Below are positions 42,646 through 52,840 of a stretch of DNA of 64,000 nucleotides, in pieces. How positions within the stretch are numbered: the stretch's first letter is position 1; each line of letters begins with the position of its first letter. The notes beneath the pieces were generated by a model, which saw only the letters and a list, made by a program, of their open reading frames with translations, was not told the DNA's origin and searched no databases. Source of the stretch: Tetragonia tetragonoides (lineage: Eukaryota; Streptophyta; Magnoliopsida; Caryophyllales; Aizoaceae). The position numbers were made by a program, and so were the translations under genes. Location of the stretch: the NCBI GenBank assembly GCA_038025085.1, contig CM076146.1, positions 16,528,001 to 16,592,000 on the forward strand. The letters are read 5' to 3'.

Positions 42646-43963
42646 AAAATGATTTCCAGTATTCATATTATGAGAAGATTTTGACATCGTAATTTCGTCC
42701 CACAAACATTTTCCCCACTTGCGTGATGTATATTACCTAAAGGGATTGGTTGATGATTCCGAATCCTCGTTTAGGTTGTAGAAATGTTAAATCGAGATGG
42801 ATTTTCTAATTTCATGAAAATCAAGATGGGTATTTTTTATTTTTTTATTTTTTTGTTGAAAAGCCGAGATGGGTTTTGAAATTGATGTTTGTTTCGGTCT
42901 TTATTTCAATTATGAGTAATTTTGTTGATCTTGCATTTCAGAGATTGAATTAAGATGTAATTGGGGATTTGAGTTTATGGTAAGTTGAATTGGTGAATAG
43001 TTGATATTTGATCTGATATATAATCTGATGGCAGATGAAAGATGTCGTTGTATGTGCGTTTTTTACGAAATTATGCAATTAGCAGGTAAGGCCTATTATT
43101 TTGATTTTCATTTTCTCTAGCTCACTTTTGATCTCCTTCCAATTCCCCTCACTTCCTTCTTGTTCTATCTCCTTATAACCCTGTATTATTAATTTTAGAT
43201 GCGAAAGCTATAATTGAAGATTGCAGAGGAGACGAATAAAGTTTCATTGAATTGAAGCTAAAACACAGATTGAATAAGAGCTTAGATTTTCATAGATTTA
43301 GTTTGTTTGATTTGTATATATATTTTGGTAAATTGTAATTCTACTGTACGTTATTTTCTTTGTATCCATATTTTTTTCCTATGAACTTTCATATAAAGTA
43401 AAGTTCATTGAATATCCACATCTATTTGTGATTTATTGTTTGTTCTTGTTTTTGACAACTATAGATTGCTCTTCTTAGCCTCCCTTCACATTCTTTTGTT
43501 TCTGGGTAATATATTCAGATTAGTATATGTGTGGACCAATGGAAGTTCGTTGCACGGTATGAAGTGGTAGGTGATGAGGTAGTGGGAAGACTGAGAACTA
43601 GTGGGTAAGACGCATGGTACCGGATACTGGGTAGATACTGTCTAGGGAACTAGGGATATTAGGTGACGTGGGCTGTGGGGTTCCTTTTTTTTTTATATAA
43701 AAATGAAAAACCAACAATAACGGTTAAACGAGAAAGGCGTAATAGGATGAGATGCTCTAATAACGCTTTACCAACGTAAGCGTTATGAATGGTACGAAAA
43801 TTATAACAGTGGATAAGGTAGCATTATTGATAGCCACCCAATAATAACGCTTATGAGGGTTACTATTTCCCTCCCCAATATAATAACACCAGCCTATATA
43901 ACGCTTAAAAGCGTTATAATTCCAAGCATGGAACCGTTAATATTGGTGAAATCTGGCATAGTG
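42323..43963. mobile_element. Non-autonomous CACTA (En/Spm-like) DNA transposon
   Basis: Ends CACTACGCCAAAACTG and, in reverse complement, CACTATGCCAGATTTC. It is flanked by a perfect 3-bp duplication TCT (42320-42322 and 43964-43966), the size expected for CACTA elements. Subterminal repeats of the form TAACGGTTATAG or AACGTTATTA occur at 42355-42500 on the left; AACG(C)TTATAA-type repeats at 43710-43930 on the right. The inside has a (CT)n run (42607-42641) and no transposase frame. Removing it rejoins the RNase H sequence of C exactly. Confidence 0.92.
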
Positions 43964-43966
43964 TCT

Positions 43967-44217
43967 TCCACTAAGGATGGGTTTCTCGAACAAGTACTTT
44001 AGTCGAATCATCCTTGACTTTATATGGATAGAGTGTTGTAGCATGTAGTGTCGAAGCTTCTTTGTTGCAGTGACCAATACGAGACACTGCTTCTCTAGTG
44101 TGGAGTAATGTGTTTCGTATTCTAAGAACTTCTAGCTATGGTAGTATATTTCATTTTCGTCATTCTCCACTTTTTGGGCAAACATAGCACCCATGGCGGT
44201 TTCTGTGACTGTTAGGT
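43967..44217 (-). pseudogene. Element C RNase H fragment between two insertions
   Basis: Minus-strand frames give LYLTVTETAMGAMFAQKVEN, YYHS*KFLEYETHYSTLEK and QCLVLVTATKKLRRYMLQHS-type sequence matching B 17610-17830. It is bounded by the CRM-like element on the right and the CACTA element on the left. A stop at the Ser*Lys position replaces a sense codon. Too short to work. Confidence 0.75.
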
Positions 44218-44222
44218 ATAGC

Positions 44223-44884
44223 TGATGTGAAATAAGTAACAAAACGGAAATTAACCTTTGATAGTATCACACAAAGGGATCTTGTTCAAGAATCACTCAA
44301 GAACAACTCACGAATCACTCGTAAGGGTTTCAACCTGAATCACTCAGTTTGAGGGGTAAATACTCACGTATTCAATAATTAATCATCAAAGCACGAGTTT
44401 ACAATAGCAAAGCTCTCCCCTATTTATAGACAAAGAAAATCTAAAGCTATTCGGAATCCTAATCCTAGTCCGAATAGGAAACTAACTACAAAACTGACTA
44501 CAATTGTAAAACGGACTAACTAACATCTTTCCTAATACCTAATGGACTTCTAATACTAATAACAATCAGATTATTACTCTCCTAAACATATTCTAACTAA
44601 TAAAGGGAATACTAAACGAAATAGAACTGAACAACTGATTACCTAGCGCCCAAGGCTCAAAACCGCTGGAACAGTTTCCTTGGCGCCCAAGGCTTCTTCT
44701 TTTCAGCTTCTAGTCATCTTCTTGCCACTCTAACATAGTTACCTCACACTTTACCTCACATGGCATTATACTCTTGGCAATGAGCAGCTCAAGATCAAGC
44801 ATTAACGTTTCAAGAACTGGGTTCTTGGACGTTCTTGATTCGTCGTCTTCTTGCTTGTCCTTTAACGTACTTGCTCCTGCATCA
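44223..44884 (-). mobile_element. 3' LTR of the CRM-like element
   Basis: 662 bp. It contains the last 175 bp of pol (stop at 44710-44712). It is 6 bp shorter than the 5' LTR because it has one GCTCCT unit fewer. Confidence 0.95.
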
Positions 44885-47031
44885 ACCTCCCCTTCTTTAA
44901 AAGAATTTGCCCTCAAATTCGTATCCTCTAAGTAAGGGCTAAGATCACCGACATTGAAGGTTGAGCTCACGTTTCCATACTCACTAGGAAGATCAATCTT
45001 GTATGCATTGTCTCCAATCTTCTCTAGAACTTGAAAAGGACCATCTGCTCGAGGCATAAGCTTGTTCTTGCGTCTAGAAGGAAATCTTTCTTTGCGCAGG
45101 TTTAGCCAAACTAAGTCACCAGGTTCAAATAGAACTTTCTTTCTTCCCTTGTTAGCTCTAGCTTGGTACCTTGAGTTCATCTTCTCTACTCGCGCACGAA
45201 CTTGCTCACAGGTCTTCTGGAAAGCTTGTTGTCTTGCCTTGGCATCTACATTGATAACATCATCTCTAGGCAAAGACACGAAATCAATAGGCAAATAAGG
45301 ATTAATGCCATACACAATCTCAAATGGAGAACGACCCGTGGTAAATCCAGGTGTTCTGTTATATGCAAACTCCGCATGTGCTAGCTTAATATCCCAATCT
45401 TTTGTGCTTCTACTCACCAACCCTCTAAGCAAAGTACCAAGGGTCCTGTTTGTAACCTCGGTTTGCCCATCTGTTTGTGGGTGATGTGAAGTGCTAAAGA
45501 GTAACTTCGTCCCAACGAGTCTCCAAAGTGTCTTCCAAAAGTAACTCAGAAACTTAGTATCTGGATCCGACACAATGGTCTTGGGAATGCCATGTAGCCT
45601 CACTATCTCTTTATAGAACAAGTCAGCAACATGAGAGGCGTCATCGGTCTTGTGACATGGCACAAAGTGCGCCATCTTGGACAATCTATCAACAACAACC
45701 ATCACAGCATCTTTTCCCCTTTGAGTTCTAGGGAGTGCCACAATGAAATCCATGCTCACACTCTCCCAGGGAATGCTAGGAACCGGTAATGGTGTGTATA
45801 ACCCTTTGTGAAAAGCACTCTTGGCCCGTTGACATGTAGCGCATCTCGTCACAATAGCATGTACATCTTTGAGCATCTTAGGCCAATAAAAGTGTTCTTG
45901 TAACAGCTCAAGGGTTTTAGTTACTCCAAAATGTCCAGCTAATCCTCCCGAGTGAACTTCTCTAACCAATAGCTCACGTACAGAGGACCTAGGAACGCAG
46001 AACTTGTTCCTCTTGAATAGAAACCCATCTTGTATGAAATAATCACCATGCTCCCCTTCTTTGCAAGCTCTAAATGACTCAGAGAAATCAGCATCCTTGT
46101 CATATAGTTCTTTGAGATGTTCAAAGCCTAGGAGCTTCGCTTCAAGTGTCACAAGCAAGTGGTTTCTTCGTGAAAGAGCATCAGCAACAACATTGCTCTT
46201 CCCATCTTTGTACTTGGCCGAGAATGTAAAAGATTGTAGAAACTCTACCCACTTGGCATGTCTAGGGTTTAGTTTCTGTTGGCCATGAATGTACTTGAGA
46301 GCTTCATAATCCGAGTGCAACACAAAAGGCTTAGGCCTTAAATAATGGGACCAATGCTCCAAAGCTCTCACAATTGCATAGAACTCTCGATCATATGTAG
46401 AATAATTCAAACGAGCTCCATTCAATTTCTCACTAAAATAGGCAATAGGACGTTTTTCTTGAATTAAAACAGCGCCTATACCCACCCCACTAGCATCACA
46501 TTCAACCTCAAACAATCTATCAAAATCGGGTGATGCTAGAATAGGTGCTTGACACAACTTCTCTTTGACCTCAACAAAGGCCTTTTGCGCACTTTCACTC
46601 CAATTAAACTCTCCTTTTTTCACTAATTCAGTAATAGGAGCAGTAATGGAACTAAAATTGCGTATAAACCTCCGATAAAATGATGCCACGCCATGAAAAC
46701 TACGTACCTCATGTATATTGGTTGGAGCTGGCCATGAAGCCATAGCTTCTACCTTGGACGGATCAACATGTACACCATCTTTGGATACAATGTAACCAAG
46801 GAATATAACCTTAGGAAGCATGAAATCACACTTCTCTAACTTGCCAAAAAGTTGTTGTTCCTTTAGCTTCTCAAATACGCGCTGTAGATGTACTAGATGT
46901 TCCTCCTTGGTCTTGCTGAATATAAGAATATCATCAAGGTAAACCACAACAAATTTACCAAGGAATGCTCTCAATACCTCGTTCATCAACCTCATGAATG
47001 TGCTAGGAGCGTTGCACAAGCCAAAAGGCAT
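44710..47031 (-). CDS. CRM-like pol: RT, RNase H, integrase
   Basis: 773 residues from the first Met after two stops; the frame is the same as in 49395-47077. RT: MPFGLCNAPSTFMRLMNEVL, VVYLDDILIFSKTKEEH (YLDD box) and GYIVSKDGVHVDPSKVEAM. RNase H: FEVECDASGVGIGAVLIQEK, YSTYDREFYAIVRALEHW and VVADALSR. Integrase: HSGGLAGHFGVTKTL and CATCQRAK (HHCC finger), SMDFIVALP, VSDPDTKFLSYFWKTLW and TDGQTEVTNRTLG (D, D, E), then GDLVWLNLRKERFPSRRKNKL and YGNVSSTFNVGDLSPYLED. The C-terminal 60 residues have no chromodomain and run into the LTR. It integrates and copies the element; in this copy it is cut off from gag by stops. Confidence 0.93.
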   Translation of the reverse strand: MPFGLCNAPSTFMRLMNEVLRAFLGKFVVVYLDDILIFSKTKEEHLVHLQRVFEKLKEQQLFGKLEKCDFMLPKVIFLGYIVSKDGVHVDPSKVEAMASWPAPTNIHEVRSFHGVASFYRRFIRNFSSITAPITELVKKGEFNWSESAQKAFVEVKEKLCQAPILASPDFDRLFEVECDASGVGIGAVLIQEKRPIAYFSEKLNGARLNYSTYDREFYAIVRALEHWSHYLRPKPFVLHSDYEALKYIHGQQKLNPRHAKWVEFLQSFTFSAKYKDGKSNVVADALSRRNHLLVTLEAKLLGFEHLKELYDKDADFSESFRACKEGEHGDYFIQDGFLFKRNKFCVPRSSVRELLVREVHSGGLAGHFGVTKTLELLQEHFYWPKMLKDVHAIVTRCATCQRAKSAFHKGLYTPLPVPSIPWESVSMDFIVALPRTQRGKDAVMVVVDRLSKMAHFVPCHKTDDASHVADLFYKEIVRLHGIPKTIVSDPDTKFLSYFWKTLWRLVGTKLLFSTSHHPQTDGQTEVTNRTLGTLLRGLVSRSTKDWDIKLAHAEFAYNRTPGFTTGRSPFEIVYGINPYLPIDFVSLPRDDVINVDAKARQQAFQKTCEQVRARVEKMNSRYQARANKGRKKVLFEPGDLVWLNLRKERFPSRRKNKLMPRADGPFQVLEKIGDNAYKIDLPSEYGNVSSTFNVGDLSPYLEDTNLRANSFKEGEVDAGASTLKDKQEDDESRTSKNPVLETLMLDLELLIAKSIMPCEVKCEVTMLEWQEDD
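44885..44898 (-). promoter_or_regulatory. Polypurine tract of the CRM-like element
   Basis: Minus strand AAAGAAGGGGAGGT directly before the 3' LTR start TGATGCAGG. Confidence 0.85.
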
Positions 47032-47076
47032 TACTAACTACTCATACAAACCATGTCGTGTCTTGAACGCGGTTTT

Positions 47077-49395
47077 TCATTCATCCCCCTCCTTGATTCT
47101 CACTTGATGGTATCCAGCTCTAAGATCTATCTTGGAAAACAACTGGGAACCATGTAGCTCGTCTAACATATCATCTAATCTTGGCATAGGGAACCTATAT
47201 TTGATTGTGATATTGTTGACAGCTCTACTATCAATGCACATACGCCATGTCCCATCTTTCTTAGGCACAAGTAACGCAGGAACAGCGCATGGACTTAGAC
47301 TTTCTCTCACATAGCCTCTTTGCACAAGCTCTTCAACTTGTCTTTGTAACTCTTTGGCTTCTTCGGGGTTACACCGATATGCTGGCCTATTTGGAAGTGG
47401 TGCTCCAGGAACTAGGTCAATTTGGTGTTCTATGCCACGCATAGGAGGTAAACCAGGGGGTAACTCCTCGGGGAATACTTCTTTGAACCTCTCTAACAAT
47501 AGGCGTAACTCAAGATCATAATTGGGATTGTTACACATGTTAGGCTCAAACAACAACACTAGGTAGCTCATAGTTTCACTAGCCACCTCTTTTTCCATCT
47601 CTTTCTCTCCTATGACCATTACACTTCTCGCCTTTCTACTAGCCTTTGCTTCATTAACTTCAGTGGCAGTCAAGGGTAACAATTTGATTCGTTTCTGGTT
47701 ATGCTCAACAGTATAGATATTGTTTACACCATCATGACTAACTTTCCTATCAAATTGCCAAGGACGACCTAACAATATATGACAAACACCCATAGGCAGT
47801 ACATCACACCATAGATCGTCTTTATAACACCCTAAAGTAAAGCAAACTCTAGCTTGTTTAGTCACTTTTAACCCTCCCCCATCATTCAACCATTGCACAG
47901 TATAGGGTTTAGGATGACTTTTAGTAGGCAAATCAAGCTTATCAACCATCTCTTTAGAGGCAACATTAGTACAACTCCCAGAGTCAATAATCAAATTGCA
48001 AACTTTACCTCTAACCTTGCAGCGAGAATGGAATATTTGCTCCCTTTGGTCGGACTCATCAACGGCCACAGTCGTATGTAGCAACTTCGTAAGGATTAGG
48101 GTCTCTCCAACCTCGGGTATACCATAATCTTCAATGAATGGCTCTCCAATATCTTCATCACTATCCTCGGTTATGGGCATAACAAACGAGGGCTCCATCT
48201 CTTTTAGCTCAGCGATGGTGAGCGCTTTCTTCGAGCCGCACTCATAGGCATAGTGTCCATATCCTTGACACTTGAAACAACGCAGTTGGTTCTTGTCCTT
48301 AGTAGCCACGGCTTTGCCTTTGTCTTGAGTTACGGGCTTGCTAGGGACACTTGCACTCTTGGAGAATGTTGCATTCTCTCTTGCATTGTATTGGTTCCGA
48401 AAATTTGTATAGCCTTTAATCACATCTCGGGCAACCGGTTTTTGCTCCTTCTCTTGCTTCTCAATCTTGAGAGCAATTTTGCAGACGTCCTCAAAGGTTA
48501 CGTAAGGAACAAGCTCTACCTTGCGCCTTAGAGTTGGGTTTAGACCTTTGATGAATCGCGCGATCTTTAACTCCTCCTTCTCCTCAAGATCACACATCAT
48601 GTGCATATGTTCAAACTTCTGGAGGTAGTCTTGTACACTTGAGGTTTCTTGGCTTAAGGATGTGAGTTTCAAAAACTGTTCTTGCTCAAATTCTTTAGGC
48701 AAAAATCGTTTCTTTAAATATTTCTTGAGTTTGTCCCAAGTCTCAATCTTTGCTTTCTCTTCCTTCTTGCGTCGAGCCTTTAGGTTTTCATACCATAAAG
48801 AAGCATGCTTGGTGAGTTTAAGCGTGGCTAACTTGCATCTTCGCCGCTCATCATACTCCTTGTATTCAAAGACTCTCTCCATAGTTCTAAGCCAATCAAG
48901 AAAGGCCTCTGGGTCGTAGGAACCGTCATATTCAGGGAGTTCGACCTTCAAGTTCCTGTCATCATCATAGGGATGTCGTGGTTTAGGAGCGTCATTGGTT
49001 CTAGTCCCACTTGTGTCTTCAAACTCCTCATCGAAGTCGGGGTCACGGTTGTGGTTTCTCCAATGAATTCTGCGCATCCTTGTCTCCATGTTCTCCCTAT
49101 CTTCTTGGTTTCTTCTTTCCATAGCAGCCATCCGCTCTTCTTGAGATTTGAAAGACGTCCTAAGATCCTCCATGGCTGTTAACAACTTTGCTAGTTCGCT
49201 GGGCTCACCCATAGCTTCGGTTGTTGGTTTCTTGGGGGTTTCTTGGCTGTCTTCATGAACAAAGGGCGGATCTTGCAAGAATCTTTCTCTAAAGCTCGCT
49301 ATGGTGTTGTGTTTATGCTCAGGACCGTGTTGTTTAAACTTAAGAAAGCTCAAACCTTTAGCTCTGATACCAAGTTGATGTGAAATAAGTAACAA
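47077..49395 (-). CDS. CRM-like gag, protease and N-terminal RT
   Basis: The open frame begins in the LTR; the likely start is ATG at 49212 (MGEPSELAKLL), since the first 61 codons cover LTR and PBS. Gag: LKVELPEYDGSYDPEAFLDW, LATLKLTKHASLWYENLKAR, LKKYLKKRFLPKEFEQEQF and IARFIKGLNPTLRRKVELVP. The knuckle CFKCQGYGHYAYEC is a canonical C-x2-C-x4-H-x4-C. Protease: CNLIIDSGSCTNVASKEMVD, ILLGRPWQFDRKVSHDG. RT start: QVEELVQRGYVRESLSPCAV, WRMCIDSRAVNNITIKYRFP, KIDLRAGYHQVRI. It ends at a TGA (47077-47079) where related elements have Trp; a second stop TAG lies at 47038-47040. Both are single G-to-A changes in TGG codons. Confidence 0.92.
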   Translation of the reverse strand: MLLISHQLGIRAKGLSFLKFKQHGPEHKHNTIASFRERFLQDPPFVHEDSQETPKKPTTEAMGEPSELAKLLTAMEDLRTSFKSQEERMAAMERRNQEDRENMETRMRRIHWRNHNRDPDFDEEFEDTSGTRTNDAPKPRHPYDDDRNLKVELPEYDGSYDPEAFLDWLRTMERVFEYKEYDERRRCKLATLKLTKHASLWYENLKARRKKEEKAKIETWDKLKKYLKKRFLPKEFEQEQFLKLTSLSQETSSVQDYLQKFEHMHMMCDLEEKEELKIARFIKGLNPTLRRKVELVPYVTFEDVCKIALKIEKQEKEQKPVARDVIKGYTNFRNQYNARENATFSKSASVPSKPVTQDKGKAVATKDKNQLRCFKCQGYGHYAYECGSKKALTIAELKEMEPSFVMPITEDSDEDIGEPFIEDYGIPEVGETLILTKLLHTTVAVDESDQREQIFHSRCKVRGKVCNLIIDSGSCTNVASKEMVDKLDLPTKSHPKPYTVQWLNDGGGLKVTKQARVCFTLGCYKDDLWCDVLPMGVCHILLGRPWQFDRKVSHDGVNNIYTVEHNQKRIKLLPLTATEVNEAKASRKARSVMVIGEKEMEKEVASETMSYLVLLFEPNMCNNPNYDLELRLLLERFKEVFPEELPPGLPPMRGIEHQIDLVPGAPLPNRPAYRCNPEEAKELQRQVEELVQRGYVRESLSPCAVPALLVPKKDGTWRMCIDSRAVNNITIKYRFPMPRLDDMLDELHGSQLFSKIDLRAGYHQVRIKEGDE
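49361..49372 (-). promoter_or_regulatory. Primer-binding site of the CRM-like element
   Basis: Minus strand TGGTATCAGAGC three bases after the LTR end CACATCA. This is the initiator tRNA-Met site used by most plant chromoviruses. Confidence 0.9.
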
Positions 49396-50043
49396 AACGG
49401 AAATTAACCTTTGATAGTATCACACAAAGGGATCTTGTTCAAGAATCACTCAAGAACAACTCACGAATCACTCGTAAGGGTTTCAACCTGAATCACTCAA
49501 TTTGAGGGGTAAATACTCACGTATTCAATAATTAATCATCAAAGCACGAGTTTACAATAGCAAAGCTCTCCCCTATTTATAGACAAAGAAAATCTAAAGC
49601 TATTCGGAATCCTAATCCTAGTCCGAATAGGAAACTAACTACAAAACTGACTACAATTGTAAAACGGACTAACTAACATCTTTCCTAATACCTAATGGAC
49701 TTCTAATACTAATAACAATCAGATTATTACTCTCCTAAACATATTCTAACTAATAAAGGGAATACTAAACGAAATAGAACTGAACAACTGATTACCTAGC
49801 GCCCAAGGCTCAAAACCGCTGGAACAGTTTCCTTGGCGCCCAAGGCTTCTTCTTTTCAGCTTCTAGTCATCTTCTTGCCACTCTAACATAGTTACCTCAC
49901 ACTTTACCTCACATGGCATTATACTCTTGGCAATGAGCAGCTCAAGATCAAGCATTAACGTTTCAAGAACTGGGTTCTTGGACGTTCTTGATTCGTTGTC
50001 TTCTTGCTTGTCCTTTAACGTACTTGCTCCTGCTCCTGCATCA
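49376..50043 (-). mobile_element. 5' LTR of the CRM-like element
   Basis: 668 bp, adjoining the target duplication ATAGC at 50044-50048. On the minus strand it has CTATAAATAGGGGAG near 49583-49569, a good TATA box with a start site expected about 30 bp on. Confidence 0.95.
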
Positions 50044-50104
50044 ATAGCATAAGTGATTTTCCCTGAATTGGTGGAACCAACACGGGTGGATTAGCTAAAT
50101 ACTC

Positions 50105-50940
50105 CTAAATTTTGTCGAAAGCTTGTTGGTATTGATCATCCCAAGTAGATTTGGTGTCCTTTTTGAGCTTTTTGAAGATAAGCTCACATGTAATAGTCAG
50201 TTTGGATATGAATCGACTTATATATTGGAGCCGCCCTAAAAATCCCCTTATCTCCTTTTCATTTTTAGGAGAGGGCATATGCCTTATAGATTTGATTTTG
50301 GTAGGATCAATTTTGATGCCTCTTGTGCTTATGACAAATCCTAAGAGCTTGCCAGAAGTTACTCCAAATGCACATTTTTGGGGATTTAACCTCATATTGT
50401 AGTTCCGAAGTCTGTCGAAGAATTTCTTTAGAGAGGGTATATGCCCTTCTCTCTCCTTGGATTTGATGATCATATCGTCTACATACACCTCTTCTTCCTT
50501 GCGCATCATGTCATGTAGAACGGAAGTTGCGGTTCTTTGGTATGTTGCCCCCGCATTTTTCAACCCAAAAGGCATGACAGTATAGCAATATGTTCCCCAT
50601 TGGGTTATGAAGGTGGTTTTCTCCATATCTTCTACAGCCATTTGTATTTGGTTATACCCTGCATAGCTGTCCATGAATGATAAGAGGACATGTCCTGTGG
50701 TATTGTCCACCAGTACGTCAATATGTGGTAAGGGAAAGTCGTCCTTTGGACTTGCCTTGTTTAGATCTCTGAAATCGACGCACATCCTTACTTTGCCATC
50801 CTCTTTTAGAACGGTCACTATGTTGGCAACCTATTCTGGATATTGAGCGACCTTAATAAAACCTCTTGCGAGTCAATTCTGCACCTCTTCTTTGATTTTC
50901 AATGTCCACTCAGGTTTCATTCTCCAAAGTTTTTGTTTTA
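50105..50940 (-). pseudogene. Element C reverse transcriptase
   Basis: From 50818: VRMCVDFRDLNKASPKDDF, LPHIDVLVDNTTGHVLLSFM, YAGYNQIQMAVEDMEK, VMPFGLKNAGATYQRT and VYVDDMIIKSKEREGH. The YVDD box is intact, unlike A and B. Thumb: PQKCAFGVTSGKLLGF, GRLQYISRFISKLTIT. The frame ends at 50105 (AFDKI, stop TAG), shortly before the CRM-like element. Upstream (50940-50819) KIKEEVQ, LARGFIKVAQYPE and VANIV are interrupted by stops. It is the most complete Tat RT here. Confidence 0.87.
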
Positions 50941-51050
50941 CCGGTTTTGAATCGGGATTGAGCGGTATTGTATGTTGTGCTATCTCACGACTTATTCCCG
51001 GTATATCTTTGTAGGACCAAGAGAAAACGTCTATGTATTCTTTTAAGAGA

Positions 51051-51864
51051 TTAAATTATAAAGCTTTCTCGCTCTTTGGGAGTTAGCGATAAGCCAATGC
51101 GCACTTGGCACGACTCTTGATCGATTGTAAGATTAATTAATTCTGTTTCTTCCACCATTGAATTCTTTTGTTCATGCTCTAATAGTGATTTAATTACTTC
51201 TTTGGGCAATTCTTGTTCATCTTTTGAATTATTAGCTACTAAGTAATGCATGAAGTAAGCCGAATCAGTATTCATTTCATTGGTAGAAGAAGTTGGAACA
51301 TCAACTGAGCCATTACTATTGGCTTTAACATATTAGACTAGCAAATAGAATTAAAGATAGATTTGGGTGGACTACCCGACTATACTATATTAGACTCGTC
51401 TACAGAATCAGACTCAGTCCGGTCGGAGTCAGTGTCGGTGTCAGGCTTGGACTCTTCGGCGATCGTGATCTTGATCTTCTTTCCATTGGTTCCCGTCCAA
51501 CTTATGGTGCGTTTCTGCTTTGTGAGTTGACCCTCTTTTTGAGTGATCAACTTAGTTGGGTCAAAGTTTGCATCTTGAATTGCATTACTGACATTGTGGA
51601 GTTCCTCATCTTTTGGATGGTGATGCTCTTGTCCAAACAGTAGACCCAAAGCATTGTTGGGTGTGCCTCTACCCAGTCAAAGTTTAGTCTTCTTCTTACG
51701 GGCAAAGGAGTATCTCCCAGCGTGTGGCAATCTTGGAAGACTTCGAATCCGAGAAGTTGGATTCCATAAACAAGGAGAACATAAGACTCGGGAAAGCCAT
51801 AGTAAGGGAATGGATCTCCAGACTGGACGAATTGCCCATTCAGAGTGTGCGGGTATGGTGCCAT
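51051..51864 (-). pseudogene. Element C protease-RT linker
   Basis: Fragments: 51864-51547 (YPHTLNGQFVQSGDPFPYYG), 51649-51380 (LLFGQEHHHPKDEELHN and the acidic TDSDRTESDSVDESN) and 51275-51051 (LPKEVIKSLLEHEQKNS, LSLTPKERESF). These match B 15800-16620 in order. Two frame changes and a deletion near 51330-51300 break it. Confidence 0.7.
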
Positions 51865-51939
51865 GGGGATGTCATAGGCTTTGTTTTCCTTAATGGCCCT
51901 TCTCTTTGCTTTTTATTTAGCGATGTATTCCCGTATTTC

Positions 51940-52840
51940 CTACATGGTAGGGTTATAGCCCAGCCCAAAAAGACTGTTTCCGGCTTTGGATGACCAAACT
52001 GGAAGTGGTTTGGAGACATCTTTGCCTAGAGCAGTGCCAGGAAAGTGCCCCTGATTCCTTAAGATGTCATTAATTCCCAGATGGGAATATGGTTCGAAAG
52101 GAGCTATATCTTGCTCAAGAAGGGCGATGCCTTCAGTCATAAAACCCCAAAACTCTGCGTCCTGTGCAGTGTGCTCGACCTTAAGAACTGGCGTGTCTTC
52201 AATACTAGCGATCATCGAATTGGCTCTAACCTCTATAACTACCCCTCCGACCATCATCTTGACCTTTTGGTGTAATGTTGAAGCTATTGCATTTAGTCCA
52301 TGGAGCCGTGGGCGTCCTAAGAGTAAATTGAATGAAACTGGAATATCTATGACATGGAATTGCACCATTTTCGCAATTGGTCCAGTGTTAAGGTAAACTT
52401 AGAATGTGCCTAAGACGTTTCGTTAGGAATTTTCGTAGGCCCTCAACCCTTGTGCGGAATGCGTAAGGTTGTTCACATTTATGCCCAAGCATTGGGCGGT
52501 CCTTAGGGGACAAACATTGACAGCGGATCCATTGTCTATTAGGGTCATTGGGACCTGTTTCTTCTCACATATATATGGAAGTTAGGTAGAGTGCCTTGTT
52601 GTGGTGGGTTCCTTCGGGTGGAAGGTCTTCACTAGTGAATGCAATTGCTTGCAAAGAGTTTCCTTTTGTGAGGAGATTGACCAAGTCATCCGGAGTAGCT
52701 TCGGGGAAAACCATAGTTTGGTTGAGTGCTTTTAGTAAGGCATTTCTATGTACTTGAGATGTAGTCAAAAGTTGCCATATAGAAATATCAGCCTTAGTCT
52801 TTTGAACCTGTTTAAGTAGTGTATATATTAGTGCCATCAT
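51940..52840 (-). pseudogene. Element C aspartic protease and G-patch-like segment
   Basis: 52840-52565: KTKADISIWQLLTTSQVHRN, LPPEGTHHNKALYLTSIY; the Trp lost in B is present here. The protease loop (MTLIDNGSAVNVCPL in a second frame, 52553-52509) follows a frameshift near 52570. 52368-51940: MVQFHVIDIPVSFNLLLGRP, LHGLNAIASTLHQKVKMMVG, GINDILRNQGHFPGTALGKD and SLFGLGYNPTM. At least two frame changes separate these blocks. Confidence 0.78.

Larger units (their letters stand above)
44223..50043 (-). mobile_element. CRM-like Ty3/gypsy chromovirus, full-length and young
   Basis: LTRs at 49376-50043 (5') and 44223-44884 (3'), each TGATGCAGG...TTTCACATCA on the minus strand. The target duplication ATAGC is perfect (44218-44222 and 50044-50048). 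The PBS is TGGTATCAGAGC and the PPT is AAAGAAGGGGAGGT. The LTRs differ by about two substitutions and one 6-bp tandem unit (GCTCCT) in about 660 bp. One gag-pol frame, broken by two stops, ends inside the 3' LTR and has no classical chromodomain. This fits the CRM group as I recall it, but clade assignment needs a tree. Confidence 0.9.
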
